Positions 39,585 through 50,237 of a DNA stretch of 64,000 bases are shown piece after piece (the stretch's first letter is position 1; every line of letters starts with the position of its first letter). Location of the stretch: contig JAMPIV010006391.1 of NCBI GenBank assembly GCA_024509875.1, positions 372,001 to 436,000 of the forward strand, given 5' to 3'. Position numbers and translations under genes: made by a program. Below the pieces are notes generated by a model, which worked only from the letters and a program-made list of their open reading frames with translations, had not been told where the DNA came from and ran no database searches. Source of the stretch: Oreohelix idahoensis. Taxonomy: Eukaryota; Mollusca; Gastropoda; Stylommatophora; Oreohelicidae.

Positions 39585-40544
39585 ATGTTTCTTTTGTCAT
39601 TGCACAGTACACAGGCTGTGACATTAACTCACCCAGTACAATCTATACTATTACCAACTGAATTTTATTCATCTCACGATCTGATACTTAAACCAGCTAA
39701 ATCATATATTGGTTTTCATGATCATTTTCGTGGTTTGAACACATTATTGTCCACTTTGCGTTCGTATAACCTAACGGCAAAACCATCTAAAGCTTATGTT
39801 GGTTTTCATGACATTTCATTTTTAGGTCACCGTCTTGGTAACGGTCTTTTACATACTGAGGACAATAATGTTTCTAAAATCCTGAATATAACAACACCTA
39901 AGTCTAAGAGACAAGTAAGGAGTCTGTTAGGTCTAATACAATTCTATGGGAGATTAATTCCTCATTTATCTACCATCACTGCACCTTTCTCTTCTTTATT
40001 AAAGAAGGGCGCAGCTAACGTGATTCGGTGGTCGCAAGAACATCAAGTCGCGTTAGATATCATTAAATCATACTTTTCTAATGCACCTGTCTTACGGTTA
40101 CCTAATGAGGACCTACCATTCATTCTCCGCAGCGATGCGTCCAATTTTGGCATAGGCGCCGCATTATTTCAAGAATATTCTGGTAAATTACATCCTGTCA
40201 TGTACGTATCCAGAAAACTGACGACTTCAGAAAAAAATTACTCTGTCTTGGACAAAGAACTGTTGGCTTTAGTATGGGCTATAACCAAGCTTCAGCGCTT
40301 TTTACTGGGAGCACACTTTTTTGTAGACACCGACCAGCGAGCTCTAATTGCTCTCAATAACAGAGACGTCAAATCATCGAGATCAACTAGATACGCAATC
40401 GCTCTGCAACCTTACAGTTTTACAATTCGAGCGATACCGGGATCTCAAAATGTTCTAGCAGACATCCTTTCACGGTGTCCTTATGAGTCAAGCGAGCTTC
40501 TACGCCCTATGAAGAGTGACGCCTCTGCACAATCAGTTCTTTAG
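39585..40544 (+). pseudogene. pol: Element 2 RT thumb and RNase H
   Basis: This 319-codon frame continues the upstream one once the 49-bp insertion is discounted. From about residue 45, LSTLRSYNLTAKPSKAYVGF and ISFLGHRLG match element 1 just after its YLDD block, so fingers and palm of the RT are missing. RNase H follows with LRSDASNFGIGAAL, KNYSVLDKELLALVW, VDTDQRAL and SQNVLADILSR, all four acidic residues present. The first 40 residues have no match in element 1. KPAKSYIGFHDHF looks like a partial duplicate of KPSKAYVGFHD, possibly a scar of the deletion. Confidence 0.86.
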
Positions 40545-40922
40545 TTGTGACTTTGTACTCAAATAACCTTATTTCGTTCATCGATACTTTTATTATTATT
40601 GACTTGCACGCTAGTCTTGTGTTTGCATTAACATTTCAGTAATTTGACATTTACAGTTTACTAGTGTAATGACTTGAATTTCTAAATAACTGACTATTGT
40701 GTGAATTTGAAATTTCAAAGTGATAAAATTTTACGTCCAGCGGAACTATGTGAATAATTGACGGTTTTCTAATGTAACATTGCAACTTCGTGACTTTGGT
40801 TGATAGTGAACTCAGGTGGAATTAATGACATTTTAAGGATATGAACGCTATTCTTCAACTATTAACAATTGAAACTTACTTAGTTAGTTTTAATATTTAA
40901 TATATTTAACTATCATTATTTT
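40545..40922 (+). other. Element 2 3' untranslated region before LINE C
   Basis: AT-rich sequence between the RNase H stop and the LINE C target site, without a gene. The element continues after LINE C at 45445. Confidence 0.6.
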
Positions 40923-41005
40923 AATGAGAGTTTTTCTTCTTCGTCTTCTTCTTTGATCCACTGTCACTGAGCCTCAGCTCTTGGTGACCTTGATGCCATT
41001 ATATG

Positions 41006-44000
41006 TTACTGCGCAGTTCGTATAAGCTGTTCTGAGCTACCATACAGTGTATTGTCTATGGATAGGTTGTGTGGTAGCAGTTGTTGTCTCAGTCCCTGAA
41101 GTGCAGGGCACTGTAGTAGGTGGTGTTCTACTGTCTCCAACGGGTTAGGGCAGTGTCTACATTTTGCTATATTTTGTGAACTTAGTCTGTTTCTGTGGCC
41201 ATTTAGTGTAGAGTGGCCTGTTCTCAATCTGAAGATTTTGGTTTGGTACCTTCGTTCGATATCGTTCATAGCATCTTTCTTATTTGGGGCTGTTTGGTGA
41301 ATGAAGAGTCTTCTTCCTGTTTTAGCCTGTGCCCACGTGTTCAGCCAAACTTCTTTACAGTGGTTTTTGACTATTTGTTTAACTGTTAACATACTCAGTG
41401 GGTGATCAATCTGTGGCATTTTTGCTCCCTTCTTTGCCAGTCTATCAGCAACTTCATTTAATGTGATGTTTATGTGGCCAGGTATCCATTGCATGTATAT
41501 TTCTGTTCCGTACAAGTTCATAATTTTGTGGCATGTTTCTTGAACCTTCTGGATAGTACTGATTGAGTTGGTTTTCCAGTTTCCTATTGCCAAGAGGGCA
41601 GCCTGCGAGTCTGAGAACATTACAACATCATTTGGTTCCATTTCGTCTGATTCAAAGAGTTCAAAAATTCTAGTTAGGGTTTTTTGGATGGCGACTATTT
41701 CGGCTTTGTAGTTTGTGCACCAGATACCACAGGGACCTGCAATTTTGACGGGTTCTTCAGTACTGGGTGGGATGATTATGGCCCCGTATCCAGCATTTAT
41801 TACTGCTTTGAAAGCTGACCCGTCTGTATAGGCATGGATAATGTCTTCATCGTACTGACAGATGGTTTCCATAGCAAGTGTTTTCAGCAGCGTAGGTATG
41901 AGGCTTTTATTTGCGGGTTGTAGAAGGTTTGTACGTATTATTGGTCTTTTTAGTTCTACGTGAGGTGGTAGGTCAGGCACAACTTGAGTAGGTAGTCTAG
42001 TCTCTGGTATGTAGTGCTTCCCTGAAAGCTCTTGGTACCTTCTAGTGAAAGATGTCTTTTTAATTCGGTACCTGGAGTTGAGGTCACCGATAACGTTTTT
42101 GCAGGGGTCATCTTTGTCAGCTCGCAAGAATCTTTCTGCCGTGATAATGACTGATTTCTCTCTCCTTAGTTCTAGGGGTTCCACATTGGCGGAAATCTCA
42201 CATGCGCTGGTCGGAGTAGTTCGCAAGCCTCCACAGATGAATCTGAGTGCCTGGTTTTGTATGCGATCTAGTTTCAGTCTGAGTGTTGGGCTAGCAGTGG
42301 CTTGCAGGGGTAGAGAGTAATCCATAACTGAGCGCACGTATCCCAAGTACAGTTGTCGTAGGGTGCTCTGATTGGATCCCCAATCAGTGCTTGCCAAACG
42401 CTTTATGAGGTTTAGCCTTCTAGAGGCCTTAGCAGTTAGGGACTCAACATGTGTTTTGTATGTGAGTCTGGTATCTAGCTGTATCCCTAGATAAGTCGGA
42501 TTGTTCTCTTTAGCTAGCTTTGCATCATCAAGTTTTAAATCCAGTTCTTTCTTTACTGTTTTGTTGCTGAGTGTGAATATAGTGTAGACTGTCTTACTCG
42601 TGTTGATCACCATTTTCCAGAAGCTGCAGTAGGTTGTTAGAGCAGCCAGTGCACGGTTTAGTTTCTTTTGCAGTTGCAAGTGGGACTTCCCTTCTGCCCA
42701 AAAGACCAGGTCATCAGCAAACAAGGCGCTGGGTAATTCAAGGTAGTCTGCCAGATCGTTTATGTATATGAGGAAGAGGGTGCAGCTTAGGGCTGAGCCT
42801 TGTGGGAGGCCTTCTTGGATGGTTCTTTTCCCTGATGTTGCTCCGTTGACCGTTGTGGAGATGGTTCTATTTGTGAGGAAATCTTTTATCCAACGAAACA
42901 TTCTTCCTTCTATGCCCATCTTCTGCATCTTGAAAAATAGACCGTCTCTCCATACTCTGTCATATGCCTGCTTGAGGTCTACGAAAACTGCGGCCACATG
43001 ATTTTTATCCTGGAAAGCATCGGCAATATGTTGTACCAATCGGATTACCTGGTCAACAGTCTGTCTTCCTCTTCTAAATCCTGCTTGGTTAGGATGGAGG
43101 GCTTTTCCTTTCTCTAACCACCAGTAGAGGCGTGCATTTATCATACGTTCTGCCATTTTCCCAACGCACGAAGTCAGGGAAATGGGCCGGTAGCTACTGA
43201 CTTCGCTTGGTGGTTTATCTTTTTTGAGTATTGGGATAATGTTAGCCGTTTTCCATCCTGTAGGTACAGTACTGCTTCTCCACGTCTTGTTTATGAATTC
43301 CAGGATCGTCAGCAAGCCTTTTCCCCCAAGTTTGACTATCATGTCGTTGGTAACCTGGTCTGGCCCTGGTGCTTTTTTGGGTTTGGTCTTTAGGAGACTG
43401 GATTGCAATTCAGCTAGCGTAAATTCCTGATCAAAGATGCTGTCCACAGCCTTGTGTGCTTTTAGCATGCGTTTTGTAAGTGTCTTGATGGCTTTATCTA
43501 GATTGGCTCTTTTGTATGTTTTATTGACTTCAGCAAAGAATCGATTTAGGACTCGTGCTTTCCCTCTGTTGGAGGTAGCTGTGTTACTGTTTGGAAGTTT
43601 TATAGGGATTGGGTTTCTCTTCTGGGATGTCCCTGCCATGCTGTCAATGAGTTTCCATGCTTTCTTCCCTTCTTTATTTAGGTCTAGGTTTTCGCATTTT
43701 TCTTTCCAGGTTTCCATTTTGGCTTTTCTGCTCGCTAGCTTAACCTGTGCAGTGAGTCTGTTGTATGTGGTTTTGTTTTCACGGCTAGGATTTTTCTGAG
43801 CGATTTTCCGTGCCTTGCGTCTTAGTTGTACTAGGTGTTCTAATTCCTCATTCCAGAAGATGCTGTATTTGACACGACTGCCTTTGGGGATTGCCTGTTT
43901 GGCTGCCTGCAGTATGGCTGTAGAGATCTGATCGTTCAAGGTATTAATGTCTTGGTTCATGTCTATTTCAGTGAGGAGCTGGTCTGATATGAGTTTGTAG

Positions 44001-44908
44001 TGTTCCCAGTTTGCTCGAGCATAGTTCCATTTCGGCTGTCTTTTGGTTTCCGTTTTTGTTTTACCCTGCGAGATGGTGGTGAGGATGGGTAGATGGTCGC
44101 TTCCTATGTCCTCCAATACCCTCCATTTATACCGGTTGGTGAGGTCTGCAGACACAAGTGTTAGGTCTGGTCGGCTACTGGTTCCGCTAGCTTTATGGTA
44201 GAGGGTTGGTGGGGATCTTTCGTTTTGGAGGACTATAAGGTTGGAAGTGTTACAAAGCTCTTCTACTGCCTGGCCTGAGGTGTTGGTGTCCTGGTATCTC
44301 CAGAGTGGGGAGTGGGCGTTGAAATCCCCTGCTATGATTGTTCTCTTGTATTCGATATCATCAAAGTAGATTCCATTAGTTTCTCTGGGGGGTCTGTAGA
44401 CATTAAAGATTTGGAAATGTCCGTCACTTCCCCAGACTGTCACTCGTTGTATGTCAGTTTCATCATCGGTTCGAAGACTTTCGACCTCTGTCTGTACATA
44501 ATTCCTTACCAAGGTTAGGATTCCTCGACAATTATTATGGCAATTACATTTGTACATTGTGTAGCCTGGGAAGTTGATGGATTTGTCCTTAAGAACGGTT
44601 TCTTGAATCAGTGCAATGTGAACTTTCTGGTCCTTCAGTAGTTTCTTTAATTCTAACGATTTAGTTCTTATTCCATCTACATTTAACTGTAGAATGTTAA
44701 TATACTCCTCGGTAGCACACTTTTCGCCAGGAGCAGCCGAGGGGCGACCTGCTTGGCGCGGACCTTTTGCGAGGCGGCGTCCGAGCTCGTATATCTTAGG
44801 TTGTATTAGTGTCATGGCATCATGAGTAGTGGGGGGTTGTGATGACTTTCTTTCATCCCGGTAATTATCCTCTTTTTCCATGCGGGGTGTGCAAGGCATG
44901 GTGGGCAC
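41006..44908 (-). CDS. LINE C ORF: APE endonuclease, reverse transcriptase, RNase H
   Basis: The protein nicks target DNA, copies LINE RNA by target-primed reverse transcription and degrades the RNA strand. Residues about 70-280 are the endonuclease (LQLNVDGI, LIQET, YRPP, GDFNAHSPLW, SSRPDLTLV, GSDHLPI). Residues about 500-800 are the RT (KKAPGPDQVTNDM, SYRPISLTSCVGKMAERM, VFVDLKQAYDRVW, GLPQGSALSCTLF, LFADDLVFW). RNase H is at about 1025-1150 (YTDGSA, YKAEIVAI, FSDSQAAL, NEVADRLAKKG). The C-terminus has FRLRTGH and CRHCPNPLETVEHHLLQC. The whole 1300-codon frame is open. A single ORF with RNase H fits the Ingi/I group; the family differs from LINE A. Earlier in-frame starts cannot be excluded. 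Confidence 0.95.
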   Translation of the reverse strand: MPTMPCTPRMEKEDNYRDERKSSQPPTTHDAMTLIQPKIYELGRRLAKGPRQAGRPSAAPGEKCATEEYINILQLNVDGIRTKSLELKKLLKDQKVHIALIQETVLKDKSINFPGYTMYKCNCHNNCRGILTLVRNYVQTEVESLRTDDETDIQRVTVWGSDGHFQIFNVYRPPRETNGIYFDDIEYKRTIIAGDFNAHSPLWRYQDTNTSGQAVEELCNTSNLIVLQNERSPPTLYHKASGTSSRPDLTLVSADLTNRYKWRVLEDIGSDHLPILTTISQGKTKTETKRQPKWNYARANWEHYKLISDQLLTEIDMNQDINTLNDQISTAILQAAKQAIPKGSRVKYSIFWNEELEHLVQLRRKARKIAQKNPSRENKTTYNRLTAQVKLASRKAKMETWKEKCENLDLNKEGKKAWKLIDSMAGTSQKRNPIPIKLPNSNTATSNRGKARVLNRFFAEVNKTYKRANLDKAIKTLTKRMLKAHKAVDSIFDQEFTLAELQSSLLKTKPKKAPGPDQVTNDMIVKLGGKGLLTILEFINKTWRSSTVPTGWKTANIIPILKKDKPPSEVSSYRPISLTSCVGKMAERMINARLYWWLEKGKALHPNQAGFRRGRQTVDQVIRLVQHIADAFQDKNHVAAVFVDLKQAYDRVWRDGLFFKMQKMGIEGRMFRWIKDFLTNRTISTTVNGATSGKRTIQEGLPQGSALSCTLFLIYINDLADYLELPSALFADDLVFWAEGKSHLQLQKKLNRALAALTTYCSFWKMVINTSKTVYTIFTLSNKTVKKELDLKLDDAKLAKENNPTYLGIQLDTRLTYKTHVESLTAKASRRLNLIKRLASTDWGSNQSTLRQLYLGYVRSVMDYSLPLQATASPTLRLKLDRIQNQALRFICGGLRTTPTSACEISANVEPLELRREKSVIITAERFLRADKDDPCKNVIGDLNSRYRIKKTSFTRRYQELSGKHYIPETRLPTQVVPDLPPHVELKRPIIRTNLLQPANKSLIPTLLKTLAMETICQYDEDIIHAYTDGSAFKAVINAGYGAIIIPPSTEEPVKIAGPCGIWCTNYKAEIVAIQKTLTRIFELFESDEMEPNDVVMFSDSQAALLAIGNWKTNSISTIQKVQETCHKIMNLYGTEIYMQWIPGHINITLNEVADRLAKKGAKMPQIDHPLSMLTVKQIVKNHCKEVWLNTWAQAKTGRRLFIHQTAPNKKDAMNDIERRYQTKIFRLRTGHSTLNGHRNRLSSQNIAKCRHCPNPLETVEHHLLQCPALQGLRQQLLPHNLSIDNTLYGSSEQLIRTAQ

Positions 44909-45434
44909 TGTACCATCATCGGTGGGGAAGTATTATTTTCCCCTGCTGTCCTGTTCGCCTGATGTCTGTCCTACCCCCTGGGGGTAGACAGCCCCAATAC
45001 CATGTTGCACCACCTCAGTGGGGTTCACCGTTGTGCAGTCCCCGCCACCAAAAGACCGCTGTTTTCTGGAAACATCCATAATTTGTCAGCTATTTAGTCA
45101 GCACTAGCGCTTCTAGTTGGTCAAAAGGATCGTCACGTCGTGCACCCTGGTGCCTTCACTATGAGATGCTGTGGATGGTTTGTAGCTGTGCCATTCCAAG
45201 TTGGAGGACAGTCAGAGGTAAAAGCAGGGCTTTACAGGGGCGCTCAACATAATTTGGTCAGTCGGTCGAGACTGTTACCGGGGGATGGCCGCCACTGTCT
45301 TTGTGGCTTCTGGGAGCCATATGTCAAGCTTGGAAGGTCAAGGTGGACCGGTGAGTTTGAGCCACTGGTTCAGTTCTCCAGTGCGACCGCTCTTGCCCAA
45401 AGGTGCTACCACTCTTGGCCTCCCCCAATCCCCC
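44909..45434 (-). promoter_or_regulatory. LINE C 5' UTR, likely internal promoter region
   Basis: The roughly 525 bases upstream of the ORF are richer in G and C than the surroundings and begin, in sense, with GGGGGATTGGGGGAGG. Full-length LINEs carry their promoter here. I see no specific promoter element, so this is by position only. Confidence 0.5.
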
Positions 45435-45444
45435 AATGAGAGTT

Positions 45445-45922
45445 CATAGAGCTAATAATTTTTGCTCATGACGTGTGATGTTTTAGCACTCGTATTTAAT
45501 TAGTACCACTAATTATTTCTAGGAAATGTTAGGAGTGTTGCTCACTTCGCGTGGTTCATTTGAATTCTCTTTCATTTATAACTCATCGTTTTGATGCTTT
45601 CATATTCTATTTATTTGAATTCATTTATTGACATTTTTTCTTTCTGTTACCATTTTATTTGTGGTTCATCATCATTATTCCTTTATATTATCTAGTGTTG
45701 CCACATTGGTCTCATGATGGTTAAATGTGGTTCTACATTTGTTTACTTCGCATTTTGTTTATTTGAGTTGACTTCACATTCATATTTATTATGTCACTAG
45801 TAATATCGTGTTTGTATATTTAGATTGATATTATATGTAGATGAGAATTTGATTTACCTCTCCGCGGTTTTTAAATTTAAAAAATTAATAAATTATTTTT
45901 TTTCGCGGGGTATAAGGTAAAC
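45445..45922 (+). other. Element 2 3' untranslated region after LINE C
   Basis: AT-rich sequence without a gene. It ends in a T-run and GCGGGGTATAAGGTAAAC directly before the 3' LTR, the likely polypurine tract. Confidence 0.6.
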
Positions 45923-47079
45923 TGTTGCGTCCTTTTTGGGTCCCTTAACAGTATAATGGTTGACATAGTCTTACTACTGTTAAGAGGGTACGCATCAACA
46001 AATGTGGTAAGAATATATTTGTAAATTTAATTCATCGCGCACGGGAGCGCACATATTTGTGCGTAAGTATTTTGCGTTTTGTTGCTAAAGATTAGATGAC
46101 GTAGTGACCTCAGTGAGAGATGTCATGGATGGTATGGAAGTCAGACTTTGGTCTGTTTTGTTCAAACCCCATATTGGGTAACTTCATGTGATTACTACTT
46201 GAAACGGCCTTCCAAGTGGAAGCTATTGCCGTGTGGTTCTCACCGTAAGTCTCTTTTCATTGAAGTAAATGAAGATAAATATTTATGTCGTTTTTACTAT
46301 GTTGGAATCTAGTCTGGACACCCAATTCGGGTGTACTGAAATGGATCGAAGTTAAAGGAGATTAGTGGATCCAGCTGATTATTTTTTAAGTACGTGCTAC
46401 TTGAAAGAACTGTATTTCTATACGTAAAATACAAAAAAATATCAAGTATATTTCCGCCGTCCTTCGGATTGCGGCAGATGATGAGAGGTCAATTGAATTC
46501 AGGACTTAGGATTTAAAAATGCTTTGTTTACTACGACGCCTCAATTATGATGATCGAATATCCTATGTATATTATTTACGAGGCCATTTGAAGATGGAAT
46601 TTTCGTTGATGTCTTATATACCTCATGACCATAAGATGTACGTCTGCCCTTGAAAGGTCAGCCGTTATAACATTATATATGGAGTCAGCTCATGATATAT
46701 TGCCTGATCATCCATAAACATTGATGCTTTATTTAAGATGTCCTGTCGTGTATTCATCAATATGACTGTCATGAGATTATCTGATCTGAATCGTAAGAAT
46801 GTATGGACATTTCGTCATGTGGAGTAACCTACAAACGTCTATGACAGAGAATGTGTACTCTGCCTGTCCTGTTGTACGTCAAACGTGTTTGTTAAATAAA
46901 CTGTATGAAAATCTACTCAAGAGTTTCAGTATACTTCGGTTGGCACTGGTATTGATTGATGTGCCCTGTTCATGTTCCTGTTGCCTGATCGCCACCCAAC
47001 TAAATATTATTCGCGTTATAAGCACGATTAGTCAAATAGTCTTCACTGTCAACACGACACTACAAAAATGACAACTACA
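45923..47079 (+). repeat. 3' LTR of element 2
   Basis: This 1157-bp copy matches 34918-36073 with about 20 substitutions and one 1-base indel. It is followed by GGTGT (47080-47084), the other half of the duplication. Confidence 0.94.
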
Positions 47080-47084
47080 GGTGT

Positions 47085-50000
47085 TTAAATTCATAATCTC
47101 GCTCGCGTGTTTAAAATATTACATTTAACATTCCAACGCGTGCCCTCTTTCAAATCATGCGGTAATATTTCCGCCAACTCAGAAAAAAAATTAGGAACCT
47201 ATTTGATGTCCAGATGCTACCTTTAAATATTGACTCGCCAGACAGATTACCTGAGATAATCACACATAGGGATTGTCCCGTGAAACGATTATCTCATTAT
47301 CTTATGTGATCGTGCGTTCTCCAGACAGTCAAACAAAAGGATCGCCGGCCGCTTATACAAACAATATGCTTTCGTCAGACAGGTGTTAATGGCCTGATTT
47401 TCGTTGTCCCCGGAAATGAGTTACGTCAAAGTCGCTATCTCTATTCACGTTTGCCGTCTTTATCAAAAGGTGGCGAGCCAGCTTTTCATGATAAGAATAT
47501 CGCTCGCTGACCGGTTCAATAAACGTGGAATTATCACGAGTCACCTGGCGTAACGTAAACAGCCTGGGAGTGTCCCATAAAGAATTTAGGGCGCAAAAAA
47601 TGCCAAATAATCAAAATAATAAGATAATCGGTGAGGAAAATTAAGAAAAAAGAGATGATACTGCAGGAGGGGCTGAATGTGTGAGAGAGCAAAAAAATAC
47701 ATGCACAAATCATCATGAGACAAATCGTGTTAAAAAAAGTATGCTATGGTCACTTTAATGTTGATGTTGAGGATTGTTGCATGGTCAGAGAGCATTTTGG
47801 TTTGAACTTGATTTGGATGGTCGCACCATGTAACACTCCTACTAAATAAAATTAAATAGTTTGCGTGTGGCGATGTATGACGCGTTAGACTTAGTCTGTG
47901 TGTTACCTTCGAGCCTTATGGCAGTGTTTCTAATATGTGGCATGGCCACTAACGTATGATAGTGTATAACTATAAAATTATATTACGGTAATGTAAAGCT
48001 GGTAAAGCAATAAATAAATAATGTGTAAGGACCATTGAGTCCGAAGATATAAGTCGGTATTATTAACCGCAATAATTTATTAGTAGCGTAAGTCGTGAAA
48101 TGCGAAACGCAGTTATAATATGAAAGGCTGATAGAGCCCAGCTATGGATGCCGAAGTGAATTAATAATATGTCAGAGTTCTTGAGATGTATATTAGGCAT
48201 TGTCTCTAATAGAACTATTAGCAGAATGATTAATTCTGTATAAATATAATAAGTATACCAAGCATTTGGTTACACGATATTGAATGTTAATTAACCGGCA
48301 AAGTAACAGACGTGTAATGAACTGTGAACTCTAAGACTGTGCTATATCAAGTGTACTTTCACGTGAAACATATTAGTGTTGATAAATCATAATGGAAAGT
48401 TGTGTGATGATTAAATGATTGTAAGGCGTCAAAACGAGACTTGTTAAATGGAAAAAAAACGTTCTACAGTTCCAGTTTCAAATGTTGTATGCATTTTGAC
48501 CGTTAACCTTCAAGGTCGGTTCAGAATAGAACACTTCAATACCAGCTGCTTATAATAGCAAGAAAAAAACACTGTCAGTCTTTAATACCAAGTTCAATGA
48601 AAGAAACACTGATAAGAAAATTATAAAATAACGTAGATAAACCCAGAGCTGCAGCGGAAAGATACTCCGTAATGGCAGAACAGATGAATTTAAAATGCAT
48701 GAAATGAAACATAATATCAGCCCAATTATCAAAGTCTAAAAGTCTGCAACAGTTATAAATAAACACTCTGTATTTGATAATACTGTCGCTAATAAGGAAA
48801 TAAGAGAAATATAATCGAAGTATTTTTGATGCATTATAACGGCCACTGACCACTAAACATCTTAATACGGCTTCATCTTTGCAAAAGGTTGCCAACGCAT
48901 ACTATCCATAACCTTGCAAGAAACTAGGCAGGCAAATTGTGATTCTCTTGGGGACTGATCTATTGATCTAGGAAGTGCTGATGTAGGAGAGTGGAAGTTT
49001 TATTATGTAAACCATTGAGCATACGATTCTACAGGAGACTGGATATGTGGTTCGGTAGGACAATAAATAAGCGATTCTGAAGGAGGCTGAGCATTCGAGT
49101 TTTAAAAAATAAGAGATAGAGAAAGTTATATTGTTAGAAATGTTGATACAGCAATAGGAAATAAACGACTCTCTAGTTGTCGTCACTTCTTCATTGTCCG
49201 AAGACTATGGACCATGTCCTATTGTCAGTTTAGTATCTGAAAGACCTCATTACCTGAAAGTCTAGCCCGACGTCTACAAGTCTGCCTGTACTTGTTAAGT
49301 CTTTTTCGCGTGGGAGTTAAGTGTTTGAGATCCTCACATGCGGGTCTAGTCTTTTATAAACACACATGTGAGCACATCTAAAGTAATTATATGTTTAATT
49401 ATTTGCGTGCCGTCGTGCACGATATTTGAACAGAATAGCGCGGCTTGCTGCGTCGATCTGTTGTCATCGAGCTATGATGCTTGAGGCAGTCTGATATATT
49501 TTTCGTACAAGACAGACGTGAGTTTTATGTGCTTGCCCTAAGTGAAGGGGAAGACACACGCATATTACTATACTTATGATTTGAAAGATGAGGAAGCCGA
49601 TTCTTGAAGAACCTTGCCAAGAATCCTTCCAGTTTTACATCTAGCCAGACAACGGCTCGTCTTTATGTCTCACGCGCCTCAGAGACCTGCAACCCTGCAT
49701 GTTATGGCAGAGCTTCCACTGAACTCAATATGTCCAGCGGCTAGAGCGACCCTCTGACATCAGGAGCAGATTAGATGTCAGAATAATATATGTGTAAGAT
49801 GAACTGTCCATTCGACAGTGTCCGGTATTCTGTCAAGCCGTTGACCTAGATGCTATAACGACCAGTGCTGTCAATCAACGACCATATGAATACTTACTTA
49901 ATAATGTATGAGGTCTACCACATGTAGATGCATTTTCTGAAATGTTCCTGCCATTATATGAATTGATGATTATTGCCATGATGATTGTCTGTACCACGTC

Positions 50001-50237
50001 GTCGAAATATTCACGTCTTTATGCATTAAATGATGTCTCGTTGTAAATTGAACCCTACGAGTTCAGCATCTACTTCCATCTTCAAGTTGGTCATACAGTT
50101 TTGACCCATTACAGTATTCTATGCCAGTGTTATACGGCCCACCTCACTATCATTCGCACTAGTTCACTCATCTACCACAACAATACAACAAGGTTTGGTA
50201 ACAGTACTCCTATAACGCATTAATTCGTACTGTACTT
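47085..50237. other. Stretch without a supported gene
   Basis: Roughly 3.1 kb with only short frames and no recognisable motif, repeat or RNA. It separates element 2 from the LINE D remnant. Confidence 0.5.

Larger units (their letters stand above)
40933..45434 (-). mobile_element. LINE C: full-length LINE with intact ORF, nested in element 2
   Basis: The 4502-bp element reads on the minus strand from 45434 to an AAG-rich tail at 40933-40955. AATGAGAGTT flanks both ends (40923-40932 and 45435-45444), a clean 10-bp target duplication. It carries a 5' UTR of about 525 bp and one 1300-codon frame with endonuclease, RT and RNase H. Full length, an intact frame and an exact duplication make it the best candidate for an active LINE here. 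Confidence 0.95.
34918..47079 (+). mobile_element. Element 2: internally deleted INT-first-type LTR element with nested LINEs
   Basis: LTRs of 1156 and 1157 bp (34918-36073 and 45923-47079) flank the element, and GGTGT is duplicated outside (34913-34917 and 47080-47084). The LTRs differ at about 20 positions, so the insertion is older than element 1. Gag and protease, then RNase H, are closest to element 1, but integrase and the RT palm are missing. A 49-bp LINE tail (39523-39571) and a full-length LINE (40933-45434) are inserted in it. Without these two insertions the element would be about 7.6 kb. Confidence 0.94.

Noticed and set aside
39300..39700. Hydrophobic stretch in element 2 considered as an envelope-like or membrane protein
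   Set aside because: It lies inside the gag-pol frame at a deletion site, with no signal peptide, cleavage site or separate start.
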